The notes beneath the pieces were generated by a model. The model searched no databases, was not told the origin of the DNA, and saw only the letters and a program-made list of their open reading frames with translations. Shown one piece after another: positions 45,997-54,748 of a DNA stretch of 64,000 nucleotides. The translations under genes were made by a program, and so were the position numbers. Numbering within the stretch: position 1 is the stretch's first letter; the number at the start of each line of letters is the position of its first letter. Location: NCBI GenBank assembly GCA_003389325.1, contig QQVE01000018.1, forward strand, positions 1 to 64,000, read 5' to 3'. This DNA comes from Planctomycetota bacterium. GTDB lineage: Bacteria > Planctomycetota > Planctomycetia > Pirellulales > PALSA-1355.

Positions 45997-47076
45997 CTAG
46001 TGCAGCATGTTGACCACGGCCAGCTTCGGCAGCGAGACATCGTGATCCTGGCGGTTCGAGGCCATGATGAGCACGACGGTGTCGGCGGGGAAGTGGATCA
46101 TGTCGGCAAAGAAGATGCCGTTGCTGCCGTCGTGCCAGATGGCTTTCGACCCGTCGTTGCGTTCGACCACGACCCAGCCATAGCCGTAGTACGACTCGGC
46201 GTCGGGCCCCTCCTTGACGTGTGGCGTGAAGTACTTGGCTTTCGCCTTGTCCGACAGAATCTTGTTTCCGCCCAGCGCCCGATGCCAGCGCAGCAGGTCT
46301 TCGGCGGTGGACATGATGCCACCGTTGGCCCGCAGGTTCCAGTAGGGGCCGTCGTCCGCCCAGCGATGGTCGAGCAGCGTGCCCCAGTCCTTTCCGCCGC
46401 TGAGGTAGCCGTGAGCCATCTGATCCGGATCCCACTCGGGAATCTGGTAGCCCGTGTGCATCATTCCCGCAGGCTTGAACAGTTCGTCGTGCAAGTAGCG
46501 TTCGTACGAGTCGCCTGTGACGATTTCGATAATCGCTCCCAGCAGGCTGAAGCCGGCGTTCGAGTACCGATACTGCGTGCCCGGCGGCCAGAGCAACTTC
46601 GAATCCATGCACAGGCGGATAATCTGGTCCCGCGTGACGGGGTCGAAGTCGTCGCCGAATGCGGGCTTCAGGCCCGAAGAATGCGTCAGGAGATGATGCA
46701 ACGTGATGGCACGCTTGTCCTCGGGCACGTCGTCGAAGAACTTGTCGATCGTATCGGTGACGCGCAGCTTGCCCTGCATTTCCAACTTGAGAATCGCCGC
46801 CCCGGTGAATTGCTTGGTGAGCGACCCGACGGTGAACACGGTTTGCGCGGTGAAGGGGATCTTTCGAGCGTCGTTGGCCAGGCCGTATCCCTTGGCGATG
46901 ATGATGTCGTCGTCCGCGGCGGCCAGGATCACGCCACTGAATCCGGACTGCGCGTGCCTGGTCATGTAGCGATCGATCTTCTCGCCGCGCGCTCCGCGAA
47001 CCGTGTCTGCTGCCGGCGCCAGACTGGATAGACAACAGGCCAACGTCAGTGCGGTTAGCTTTCCGGTAGTGGACAT
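45997..47076 (-). CDS. Secreted serine hydrolase, beta-lactamase/DD-peptidase family
   Basis: 359 aa. The ATG at 47076 has GGGGAG upstream and opens a signal peptide (about 1-23, CCLSSLAPAA). GSLTKQFTGAA is the SxxK motif, YRYSNAGFSLLG the YSN motif and HDGSNGIFFADM the third HxG motif, so all three catalytic elements are present, unlike the protein at 20959. The C-terminus ends VVNMLH soon after the fold is complete. Likely a periplasmic esterase or peptidase. Confidence 0.9.
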   Translation of the reverse strand: MSTTGKLTALTLACCLSSLAPAADTVRGARGEKIDRYMTRHAQSGFSGVILAAADDDIIIAKGYGLANDARKIPFTAQTVFTVGSLTKQFTGAAILKLEMQGKLRVTDTIDKFFDDVPEDKRAITLHHLLTHSSGLKPAFGDDFDPVTRDQIIRLCMDSKLLWPPGTQYRYSNAGFSLLGAIIEIVTGDSYERYLHDELFKPAGMMHTGYQIPEWDPDQMAHGYLSGGKDWGTLLDHRWADDGPYWNLRANGGIMSTAEDLLRWHRALGGNKILSDKAKAKYFTPHVKEGPDAESYYGYGWVVVERNDGSKAIWHDGSNGIFFADMIHFPADTVVLIMASNRQDHDVSLPKLAVVNMLH

Positions 47077-47231
47077 CAGGTTTCTCCCCAGTTGGAAGCC
47101 GTTGGTTTTGGGGCGCAGTGGCCGCGCGGGTATTCGCTCTGCGCGGGAGGATCTTGGCAAGAAAAATCCAGGCCGATGACGAGTTTAGCACGCCGGATCG
47201 CCGGGTTCAGCGACTACCAGATAGCGCCGGT

Positions 47232-48569
47232 TCACCGGGAAGGGGCGAGGCTTCGAACCAACTCGCAGAACGCGCTTCCGCGCTCGCGATAGTCGGCAAA
47301 CTGGTCGTGGCTGGCACAGGCCGGCGACAGCAGCACGGAGTCGCCGGGTCGGGCGCGCGACCTACACCAGGCGACTGCTTCGGCTAGAGTTTCGCACGCG
47401 TGCAGGGTATCGCTACCTTTGGCATCTTGCAAAGCGACTGCGAGATCTTGGCGCGAACGCCCGAAAACTGCCGCGCCGCAAATACGCTCCGCGGCGTGTG
47501 CTGCCAGCTCGCGCAAGTCCGCGCCCTTGGCCGTTCCACCGGCCAACAGCCACACGGGGCCGCGCAAGGCACGCAGGGCCGCCATCGTGGCATGCGGCGA
47601 CGTGGACTTCGAGTCGTTGTAAAAGCGCACGCCGTCGACTTCGCCCACGAACTGCAAGCGATGCTCCAGTCCGCGAAAGTCGCGCAGCACTCGGCGAATC
47701 GTCGTCGGGGGCACGCCCAACGCTTCGGCGGCAGCGGCGGCGCAAGCGGCATTGCGGCGATTGTGTTCGCCCGGGATCGAAAGCGGCGGAACAGCTGCCA
47801 GCGGCCAGCTTGGGCGCGAGGCGCCGTCGCGGCTGGCGACCCAATCGGCAAGCGTGGGGTCGTGGGCGTCGACGACGGCCAAGGTCGTGGGTGCATTCAA
47901 CAAGCGCCGTTTGGCCGCCGCATATTCGGGCAAGCTGCCATGCCAATCCAGATGGTTGGGGGCGAAGTTCGTGATCACCGCCATCGCACATGCCGGCGCA
48001 TGGTCGCTCAGGTGGGCCAGTTGAAAACTACTCAGCTCGAGTACGACCCAGTCGTCGCCGCTCATTTGCGGCAACGCGCCCAGCAGGCTGCCGCCGATAT
48101 TGCCTCCCAACCAGGTGCGCAGACCGGCCGCCTTGAGCATCTCGGCCAGCATCGTGGCGGTCGTCGATTTGCCGTTGGAGCCGGTAACGCCAATCGTCGG
48201 GGCGGGGGATGCCTGCAAAAAGATCTCGATCTCGGACGTGAGCTGCGCGCCGCTCTCTCGGGCCACTTGCAGGCAAGGGTGATCCCGTCTGACCGCCGGA
48301 TTGACGACCACCACGTCGGCGGCGCGAAAGTCGCTCTCCAGGTGGCCGCCGGTGTTTACGGCATGAATCGGCAGCCCCGAGAGCGATTCCAGCGACGCCT
48401 TGAGTTGCTCGGCGTCGCCCGCGTCGCTGATCGTGAGCACGGCGCCGGACTGGGCAAGGTACTTCGCGGCGCCCGTGCCGCCGCCATGGCGGCCCAAGCC
48501 CATCAGCGTGACGCGTCTGCCGGTCCACGAAGGGGCCGTACGCGTGGTGGCCAGCGCGACTCCTGGCAT
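47232..48569 (-). CDS. murD: UDP-N-acetylmuramoylalanine--D-glutamate ligase
   Basis: 445 aa, cytoplasmic, adds D-glutamate to UDP-MurNAc-L-Ala in peptidoglycan synthesis. LMGLGRHGGG is the N-terminal UDP-binding loop, GVTGSNGKSTTATML the ATP P-loop, LELSSFQL and NFAPNHLDWHG the conserved central motifs, and YNDSKSTSPHATMAAL the C-terminal one. It is not in a dcw cluster, and this supports a dispersed murein gene set. It follows the SirB1-like gene by 31 bp on the same strand. Confidence 0.97.
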   Translation of the reverse strand: MPGVALATTRTAPSWTGRRVTLMGLGRHGGGTGAAKYLAQSGAVLTISDAGDAEQLKASLESLSGLPIHAVNTGGHLESDFRAADVVVVNPAVRRDHPCLQVARESGAQLTSEIEIFLQASPAPTIGVTGSNGKSTTATMLAEMLKAAGLRTWLGGNIGGSLLGALPQMSGDDWVVLELSSFQLAHLSDHAPACAMAVITNFAPNHLDWHGSLPEYAAAKRRLLNAPTTLAVVDAHDPTLADWVASRDGASRPSWPLAAVPPLSIPGEHNRRNAACAAAAAEALGVPPTTIRRVLRDFRGLEHRLQFVGEVDGVRFYNDSKSTSPHATMAALRALRGPVWLLAGGTAKGADLRELAAHAAERICGAAVFGRSRQDLAVALQDAKGSDTLHACETLAEAVAWCRSRARPGDSVLLSPACASHDQFADYRERGSAFCELVRSLAPSR

Positions 48570-48600
48570 CGGCTTCCTGCCTGAGAAGAATGATGGATCG

Positions 48601-49437
48601 TCAGTTCGACTCCGCGATCATTCGCCGGGCCGCTTGCAGCGACGGCTCAAGGGCTGACGCCTGCGCCATGCCGCAGGTGCGGCGATATTCTTCCAACAGC
48701 GGCAGGGCTTTACCCGGCTGTCCCAGCCGCAGGTAAACCAACCCCAAGTCGCGCCGCTCTTGCGGCACCTGGGGCAGCAGTTGTGCCAGACGCTGCTGCA
48801 CGCCCAGCAAGAGCGGCCAGCGATCTTCCATGGCGTAAGCCGCCTTCAAGTTGCGCAGCACGCGGGCAGCGATGTCCGCCGGCGCCGCGGCGCGAAAATC
48901 GGTTTCGCTCAAGCAAGCGCCTTGGCCGACCATTTGACGAATGCGGCACAAACAGGCCCGCTGGTCGAGCACGTCGCCGCCGTTGAAGGGGTCGACGAAC
49001 AGCGTCTGCTCGCCGTCGCAGCAGCCGACGACGAAATGCCCCGGCGTATTGACGCCGAACACGCGCAGTCCGCTGCGGGCGGCCACGGCCATGTAGAGGA
49101 TGCCCAGCGAGATCGGAATCCCGGCACGTCGGCGAAGCACTTCGTTCAGGTAGCTGTTCTGCGGCTCGTAGTAGGCCTCGCGGTTGCCGTGAAAACCTTC
49201 GACTTCGTAGAGAAGTCGGCTAACGGCTTCCAGCCGCTCGCGCGCCCCGGCGCATGCCCGGCGCTCGAGCGAGTCGTGACACGCCACGCCGAGGCGATCG
49301 ATTTCAACCAGGCAGCCGACGCGATCCAAGTCGGGATATGCGTCCTCGGCCACTTCGAGCATGAACTGCACCAGGTTGATTCCGCGCCGCCCGGCAACGA
49401 GCTTGGCGAATTCGCAGTTCGATTCGAATGGCGACAT
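48601..49437 (-). CDS. SirB1-like transglutaminase-fold protein with TPR-like C-terminus
   Basis: 278 aa from the ATG at 49437; the frame continues upstream to 49668 but that part is unlike the family and no ribosome-binding site marks either start. EAYYEPQNSYLNEVLRRRAGIPISLGILYMAVAARSGL and VNTPGHFVVGC are typical of the SirB1/YchA family (transglutaminase-like core, with the cysteine usually absent). LVYLRLGQPGKALPLLEEY is the C-terminal TPR-like unit. Molecular function is not established. Confidence 0.88.
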   Translation of the reverse strand: MSPFESNCEFAKLVAGRRGINLVQFMLEVAEDAYPDLDRVGCLVEIDRLGVACHDSLERRACAGARERLEAVSRLLYEVEGFHGNREAYYEPQNSYLNEVLRRRAGIPISLGILYMAVAARSGLRVFGVNTPGHFVVGCCDGEQTLFVDPFNGGDVLDQRACLCRIRQMVGQGACLSETDFRAAAPADIAARVLRNLKAAYAMEDRWPLLLGVQQRLAQLLPQVPQERRDLGLVYLRLGQPGKALPLLEEYRRTCGMAQASALEPSLQAARRMIAESN

Positions 49438-49829
49438 ACAGATGAGCGGGAAATGTTTGGGGCAGTTGGCGGCCGCCGGGGCAATCGACTCGCCCAACCG
49501 GCAGCCGGCTTGTTCGTCGGCGCGCAATTCTAGGCCCCGCGCCGGCCAGCGGCAATTCAGAAAGATCGCGCCAAGCGACAACAACCCTCGATCACACTGA
49601 AAAGCACGCCGGGGGACACCCTCGCTCGCCCATGGGGCCGGGGAGAAATCGCCCACTTTTTTCGGCAATTCAGGGCTGTAGGACGGTTCGGTCGGCCTTT
49701 TGGAATTGGGCCTTTGCCGCTATCATTGGGGGCGGTCCATAATGCGGCCGCTATCACGACCCTCACACGGTGCACGAGGCAGCCCGGGTCGTGTATATCC
49801 ATGTCTAGGCGGCCGGGCAGGAACACCTC
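49438..49829. other. 392-bp divergent intergenic region
   Basis: No gene seen. It holds ACCCTCGCTCGC at 49618-49629, one half-arm of the dispersed hairpin family without its partner, and TATCAT at 49721-49726, a weak -10 candidate for fumC with TTTGGA 16 bases before it. The first part is an in-frame but unconserved extension of the SirB1-like gene. Confidence 0.5.
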
Positions 49830-51251
49830 ATGAGTGAGTTTCGTACCGAACGCGATTCGATGGGCGAGGTGCGCGTCCCCGCGCAGGCCTACTACGGTGC
49901 GCAGACCCAGCGCGCTAGCGAAAATTTCCCCGTCTCCGGCCAACCTTTGCCGCCGGAACTGATCCATGCTCTGGGCCTGGTGAAGTTTGCCGCCGCCGTC
50001 GTGAACCGCGATTTGGGCAAGCTGACCGGCACCGGCAAAAACCCGCTGGACGACGCCCAAGTTGAAGCGCTGCTCTCGGCGTGCCGCGAGGTGGCCTCCG
50101 GCAAGTTCGACGATCAGTTTCCGATCGACGTCTACCAGACCGGCTCGGGCACTTCGAGCAACATGAACGCCAACGAAGTGATCGCCAATCGGGCGATCGA
50201 GATCGTCGGCGGAGATCGGTTTGCGCCCGACAAGCCGATCCATCCCAACGACCACGTCAACATGGGGCAGAGCACCAACGACATGTTTCCCACGGCCATT
50301 CACGTGGCCGCGGCCAGCGCGATCGATGGGAAGCGGTTGCCGAAGTTGAAGCGTTTGGCCGACGTGTTGGCCGACAAGGCGCAACAGTGGGACAAGATCA
50401 TCAAGATCGGCCGCACGCATCTGGCCGATGCCACGCCGTTGCGGCTCGGGCAGGAGTTCAGCGGCTATGCCCGGCAGTTGGAACTGTCGATCGAGCGCGG
50501 CAAGCGCGCGCTGGCGGCTCTCTTCGAGTTGCCGGCGGGCGGCACCGCCGTGGGCACGGGAATTAATACGCATCCGGAGTTCGGCGGCAAGCTCGCCCAG
50601 ACGCTGGCCAAGGAGACCGGGCTGGCATTCGTCGAAGCCGAGAACCATTTCGAAGCCAACGCCAACCGCGACGGCCTCGTTGAATGCAGCGGCCAACTGC
50701 GTGCCATCGCCGTGACGCTGTTCTCGGTGGCCAACAACATCCGCTGGCTGGGGAGCGGACCGCGCTGCGGCTTCTACGAAATCAAGCTGCCCGACCGGCA
50801 GCCGGGCTCCTCGATCATGCCGGGCAAAGTGAATCCCGTGATGTGCGAAAGCATGATGCAGGTTTGTGCCCGGGTGATCGGCAATGACCAGGCACTCGCG
50901 TTTGCCGGTGCCACGGGGGGGAACTTCGAGCTGAACATTATGATGCCGATGATGGGCGCCACGATCCTCGAGAGCGTGCACATCCTGAGCGGCGCGACGG
51001 GAGCCTTCGTCGACTTCTGCGCACTCGAGATGGAAGCCAACGCCGAGGCGTGCCAGGCGGCCGTCGAGAAGAGCCTGGCGATGGTCACGAGCCTGAACCC
51101 GCACATCGGTTACGAACGTGCCGCGGCCGTGGCCAAAGAGGCCTTCAAGACGGGCAAGACGATCCGGGAACTTTGCCAGGATCAGAAGATCCTGCCCGAC
51201 GACGTGCTGGAAAAGGCGCTCGATCCGTACAGCATGACGGAGCCGCACTAG
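49830..51251 (+). CDS. fumC: Class II fumarate hydratase
   Basis: 473 aa, interconverts fumarate and malate in the TCA cycle. QTGSGTSSNMNANEVIANRA, HPNDHVNMGQSTNDMFPTA and the superfamily signature GSSIMPGKVNP (about 326-336) are all intact. The oxygen-stable, iron-free class II homotetramer is expected. AGGAA precedes the ATG. Starts opposite the SirB1-like gene and is followed by an inverted repeat and a secreted TPR gene. Confidence 0.97.
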   Translation: MSEFRTERDSMGEVRVPAQAYYGAQTQRASENFPVSGQPLPPELIHALGLVKFAAAVVNRDLGKLTGTGKNPLDDAQVEALLSACREVASGKFDDQFPIDVYQTGSGTSSNMNANEVIANRAIEIVGGDRFAPDKPIHPNDHVNMGQSTNDMFPTAIHVAAASAIDGKRLPKLKRLADVLADKAQQWDKIIKIGRTHLADATPLRLGQEFSGYARQLELSIERGKRALAALFELPAGGTAVGTGINTHPEFGGKLAQTLAKETGLAFVEAENHFEANANRDGLVECSGQLRAIAVTLFSVANNIRWLGSGPRCGFYEIKLPDRQPGSSIMPGKVNPVMCESMMQVCARVIGNDQALAFAGATGGNFELNIMMPMMGATILESVHILSGATGAFVDFCALEMEANAEACQAAVEKSLAMVTSLNPHIGYERAAAVAKEAFKTGKTIRELCQDQKILPDDVLEKALDPYSMTEPH

Positions 51252-51283
51252 GTTAGATTTTTCCGGGGGGGATGGAACCAAAC

Positions 51284-51307
51284 AAGCCGCGGAGCTAACC
51301 GCGGTTT
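51284..51307. repeat. Hairpin between fumC and the TPR gene
   Basis: CCGCGG (51287-51292) and CCGCGG (51299-51304) around AGCTAA, extended outward by AAG/TTT with one G-T pair. Could be the fumC terminator or a leader hairpin of the TPR gene. Confidence 0.5.
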
Positions 51308-51348
51308 CACGATTTTCGGAACGATTCTCGCGAACATGGAGGTTCACG

Positions 51349-52962
51349 ATGATGACCGATAGGAAGTTGGCGTTTGCCGCGGCGCTTTGGGCTGCCGCGT
51401 TGTTCTTGACGCCGGCGGTAAGCCGCGCCGATGCTCCGGCCAAGCTGGTGCCGTTTCCCGAGGATGCAGCCGATCCGGCCGCCAACTCCGCGCCGGCCCA
51501 GCCGACCAAGCCCAAGCCGGCTTTTCAGCCGCGCTTTCGCTCCCCCAATGTGATTCAGGCGCAGCACCTGGAACCGGCCGGCGAAGTCACCCCGGCCGAA
51601 AGCGAAGAACCCGAGCAGGCCGAAGCGCTGCAGCCGACACCTGCCGAGAAGCCCGCGGAACCATCCGCGAAGGCCGAAGGGCCCGAGCTGCTGGTGCCCA
51701 CGCCCGCGGCGGAGCAACTTTCGGGCAAGGCTGCCCTGCAGGATGCCTTTGCTCGCAGCAAGACGGCCGAGAGCGAAGCGGATTACACGGCCATTATCGA
51801 CCTCTGCCGTCGCGGCCAGGAGGCGGAGCTCAGCCCGGCCTATGCGAAGTACGCCAAGCAACTTCTGGGCTGGGCCTACAATCGTCGCGGCGAGGCGCGT
51901 GCCGAGGCGGGAAGCGATGCCGACGCGCTGGCCGACTTCGAGAAGGCCGTCGAGCTGAGCGGAGCGTGGCGGGCGCTGCACAATCGCGGCGTTAGCTACG
52001 CGGCCCTGGGACGCATCGAAGAGGCGATGGCCGACTTCGATCGAGCGATCAAGCTCAATCCCAGCTATTCCAACGCCTTCTTCAATCGCGGCGAGCTGCG
52101 TTACCGCCAGGGAGACGACGCCGGGGCGATCGAAGACTACACGCGTTCGCTGGAGCTGGGTTCGCCGGATGCGGCCACCTTCAACAGCCGGGGACACGCC
52201 TACTATCGGATGAAGCGGTTTGGCGACGCGCTGCGCGACTACGGCGCCGCTGTCGAACTGGATCCCAAGAATCCCGATCCGCTCATCAATCGCGGCGACG
52301 CCTACAGCGATCTGGGCCAATATGGCGAAGCGGCCGAGGATTACCGCAATGCCGTGAAGATCGCCCCGGAGAACGCCCGGGCCTACCAGGCCGCCGCCTG
52401 GCTGATGGCCACGTGTCCCGATGCCCATTACCGAGATGATCAACTGGCCATCGACGCCGCGACGCGCGCCGTCGAATTGGGCGGAGAAACGTATCGCAAC
52501 CTGACGACGCTGGCGGCCGCTCAGGCCAGCGCCGGCAAGTTCGACGAAGCGCTTGCCTCGCAGGACAAGGCGATCTCAGCCGCGGCGGAAGAAGACGTCG
52601 CCACAGGCGAGAAGATGATGTCGCTCTACCAGCGCCAGATCGCCTTCCGCGACCGCGCGGTGACCTCATTCAAGACGCCCGAAGAGATCGAAGACAGCGA
52701 AATCCAGCGCACCGCCGTGGGCGAGCGGTTTGGCTTGGGGCCGAAGCCGCCGGAAGCCGAACGGGCCATCTATCAGCAACCTGCCGCTCCCGGCCCCGGC
52801 TATGCCCAGCCCGCCGGTGGAATCATGCAAGGGCAGAGTGGCCGGCTTCCGCCGCCGCGGTATTCCAACCCGGGACAAGCCGTCCCGCCCCAGCGGCAGC
52901 CGCGGCAACAACCGCCGCCGCCGAAGCGCGCCCGGCTGTTCGCTCCGCGCGGGAAGATCTAG
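51349..52962 (+). CDS. Secreted tetratricopeptide-repeat protein
   Basis: 537 aa. GGAGG lies nine bases before the ATG at 51349; a second ATG follows at once. A signal peptide covers about residues 1-27 (ending SRA). A Pro/Ala/Glu-rich linker (about 28-130) precedes at least five TPR units, for example ALADFEKAVELSGAWRALHNRG and AIEDYTRSLELGSPDAATFNSRG. The tail is rich in Pro, Gln and Arg. Probably a periplasmic protein-interaction scaffold; partners unknown. It ends at a clear intrinsic terminator. Confidence 0.9.
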   Translation: MMTDRKLAFAAALWAAALFLTPAVSRADAPAKLVPFPEDAADPAANSAPAQPTKPKPAFQPRFRSPNVIQAQHLEPAGEVTPAESEEPEQAEALQPTPAEKPAEPSAKAEGPELLVPTPAAEQLSGKAALQDAFARSKTAESEADYTAIIDLCRRGQEAELSPAYAKYAKQLLGWAYNRRGEARAEAGSDADALADFEKAVELSGAWRALHNRGVSYAALGRIEEAMADFDRAIKLNPSYSNAFFNRGELRYRQGDDAGAIEDYTRSLELGSPDAATFNSRGHAYYRMKRFGDALRDYGAAVELDPKNPDPLINRGDAYSDLGQYGEAAEDYRNAVKIAPENARAYQAAAWLMATCPDAHYRDDQLAIDAATRAVELGGETYRNLTTLAAAQASAGKFDEALASQDKAISAAAEEDVATGEKMMSLYQRQIAFRDRAVTSFKTPEEIEDSEIQRTAVGERFGLGPKPPEAERAIYQQPAAPGPGYAQPAGGIMQGQSGRLPPPRYSNPGQAVPPQRQPRQQPPPPKRARLFAPRGKI

Positions 52963-52984
52963 CGCGCCGAATTGCAGTAATGCG

Positions 52985-53020
52985 AAGGGGACATCGGCAT
53001 CACCCGGTGTCCCCTTTTTT
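52985..53020 (+). terminator. Intrinsic terminator of the TPR gene
   Basis: AAGGGGACA (52985-52993) pairs with TGTCCCCTT (53008-53016), and the stem extends inward by CGG/CCG to a six-base loop. TTTTTT follows directly (53015-53020). The best Rho-independent terminator in the window. Confidence 0.92.
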
Positions 53021-53082
53021 GTATGCGCTTCAGGACGACCACGGCAGCGTGCGGTCATTGGGCTCTGAGGACGCACTCCCGA

Positions 53083-53331
53083 TCAGGATTCCGGCGTGTC
53101 GTCCATGGCGCGCAGAGTTTCTCGCAGTGCTTCGTATTCTTCGCGGCATTCGTTGCAGACCGACAAGTGCTGCTCGACGGCCTGCAGACCGGCCGCGAGG
53201 TTCTTGCCGGAAAGCTGCCGCTCGGCGAACTCGGCCACCAGCGCCAAGCACTCCTCGCAGTTGAGCTCGCGATCGGCGGTTTGGGCGATCAGTCGCAACA
53301 GTTGGTCGATTTCTCGTGGCGACAAGGGCAT
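53083..53331 (-). CDS. Anti-sigma factor, zinc-finger (zf-HC2) type
   Basis: 82 aa. NCEECLALVAEFAERQL and EQHLSVCNECREEYEAL together give the HxxxCxxC zinc-binding pattern of ZAS-type anti-sigma domains, with an earlier CxxC. There is no membrane segment, so it is a soluble, cytoplasmic sensor, possibly redox-sensitive. It begins 11 bp after the sigma-factor gene, the classic co-transcribed pair. Confidence 0.85.
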   Translation of the reverse strand: MPLSPREIDQLLRLIAQTADRELNCEECLALVAEFAERQLSGKNLAAGLQAVEQHLSVCNECREEYEALRETLRAMDDTPES

Positions 53332-53342
53332 GGCGGGGGCTC

Positions 53343-53942
53343 TCAGGAGATGCTGGCCGGCGCGACATCGGCGGCCGAGTAGCCGGCCGCTTCGAGGCGC
53401 CTCTTGAGCTTCTTGCGGGCGTCGTGCGTCAACTTGTAAACGGCGTTGCGGTTGCTTCCCAGTTGCCGAGCGATCTCATCTTGCGGCATGCCCTTGAGTT
53501 CGGCCAGCAGCGCTGTCCGCTGCCGCTCCGTGAGTTCCGTTTCGATCGCCTGAGCCAGCGCGGATAGCAGCGCCTGGCGGTGCGCCAGGTCGTCGGGCGC
53601 CGCGGCAGCGTTGTCGATGTGTTGTGGCAGGTGAGCCTGCGAGGCGATCTCTTCCAGGGAGACGTCGCTCCACCGCCGTCGCCGCAATTGCCCAAGCGCC
53701 ATATGAATGGCGATGGACGTGGCCCAGGTCAAAAACTGGCTCCGACCGGCAAACTGGTCGAGCCGATCGAGGATGCGCAAGAGCGCCTCTTGCACGGCAT
53801 CTTCCTGGAGTGCGTCGTTGGCTGCAGGGCGATCGACCAGGGCGCGGCGAAGGTTGCCGACCAGCGCCTCGCGGAGATCTGCCACCGCGGGCTCGTGCCG
53901 CGCTCGCAACTGTGCGACCCAGGTGGCGTTGTCTCGGATCAT
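53343..53942 (-). CDS. ECF-type RNA polymerase sigma factor
   Basis: 199 aa. Region 2 is at about residues 25-95 (EDAVQEALLRILDRLDQFAGRSQFLTWATSIAIHMAL), and region 4 at about 135-185 (LTERQRTALLAELKGMPQDEIARQLGSNRNAVYKLTHDARKKL) with its helix-turn-helix. No region 3, as expected for ECF. It is followed by its anti-sigma gene. Targets may include the neighbouring AhpD-like and P460 genes; this is inferred from position only. Confidence 0.9.
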   Translation of the reverse strand: MIRDNATWVAQLRARHEPAVADLREALVGNLRRALVDRPAANDALQEDAVQEALLRILDRLDQFAGRSQFLTWATSIAIHMALGQLRRRRWSDVSLEEIASQAHLPQHIDNAAAAPDDLAHRQALLSALAQAIETELTERQRTALLAELKGMPQDEIARQLGSNRNAVYKLTHDARKKLKRRLEAAGYSAADVAPASIS

Positions 53943-53979
53943 GTCTTGCGCCGAGGAACGTTGCTTTCGAAGAAGTACA

Positions 53980-54012
53980 CGCTCGGCCGGTTCAGCTCGA
54001 ACCGGCCGAGCG
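53980..54012. terminator. 14-bp perfect GC-rich hairpin
   Basis: CGCTCGGCCGGTTC (53980-53993) pairs with GAACCGGCCGAGCG (53999-54012) around a five-base loop, in the 80-bp gap between the AhpD-like gene and the sigma-factor gene. No T-run. It may attenuate or end the first transcript, or protect its 3' end. Confidence 0.75.
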
Positions 54013-54022
54013 GATCGTCGGG

Positions 54023-54568
54023 TTATGCGGCAGCCAATTCGGGCACCGCCGGAAAATCAAGTTCGGTATCTGCCACGAGATTGAAGTAGTTCGTGAAGAC
54101 GTTCAACGCTACGTGCGCCACGATCTCAGCGATTTCGCCGTCAGTGTACCCTGCCAGGCGTAGTTGCTGCACCTGTTCGTCTCCGACGTGGCCGCGACTC
54201 TCGACGAGTTCCTTGGCGAACGCGAGGGCGGCGTGCTCCTTCTTGTCCGGGACGACGCCACGCCGAGCGTCGCGGGTCTCGTGCTCGGAGAGTCCCGCCC
54301 TGCGACCGAGAAAGGTATGAGCGGCGACGCAATACTGGCAGGTGTTCGCTTCGCCCACCGCCAGCGCCAGTTGCTCACGCAGCCGAGCGGGCAGGGTGCC
54401 AGTGCTCAGGGCCTGGCTGAAGTCGAGGTAGCCACGGGCCACGGCAGGCGAGTGGGCCATCGTGGCGATGAGGTTGGGGATGCTGCCCAGCTTCTTGGAG
54501 ACCGCGTCGAGCAGTTCGGCGGCCGCGGGTGTGGCAGCATTGCGAGTAACGGGTTGCAGACGCGACAT
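54023..54568 (-). CDS. Carboxymuconolactone decarboxylase / AhpD-like protein
   Basis: 181 aa. EANTCQYCVAAHTFLGRRAGL holds the CxxC...H active site of AhpD-like, peroxidase-related proteins; the flanking helices match the family. AGGAG lies before the ATG. These proteins have thiol-dependent peroxidase or disulfide-reducing activity. It precedes the sigma/anti-sigma pair on the same strand and diverges from the cytochrome P460 gene, which suggests an oxidative or nitrosative stress setting. Confidence 0.92.
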   Translation of the reverse strand: MSRLQPVTRNAATPAAAELLDAVSKKLGSIPNLIATMAHSPAVARGYLDFSQALSTGTLPARLREQLALAVGEANTCQYCVAAHTFLGRRAGLSEHETRDARRGVVPDKKEHAALAFAKELVESRGHVGDEQVQQLRLAGYTDGEIAEIVAHVALNVFTNYFNLVADTELDFPAVPELAAA

Positions 54569-54748
54569 TTAGATTCTCCTATGCCGAGGGACTGGATCGT
54601 TTCCCTTTTGATGCCGCGCCCCGGCGAGATCTTACGCCCCAGCGATCAAGTTGGGCGACGATGCCAGGTTGCGCCGTAAGACCATGTGCCCTAAGTGCAT
54701 CGAACGGGCAGTCCCGTGTTCCTCGTCCCTCAACGAAGGAGAATCGCC

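Noticed and set aside
51276-51348. Riboswitch before the TPR gene
   Set aside because: Only one short hairpin; no conserved aptamer-like sequence.
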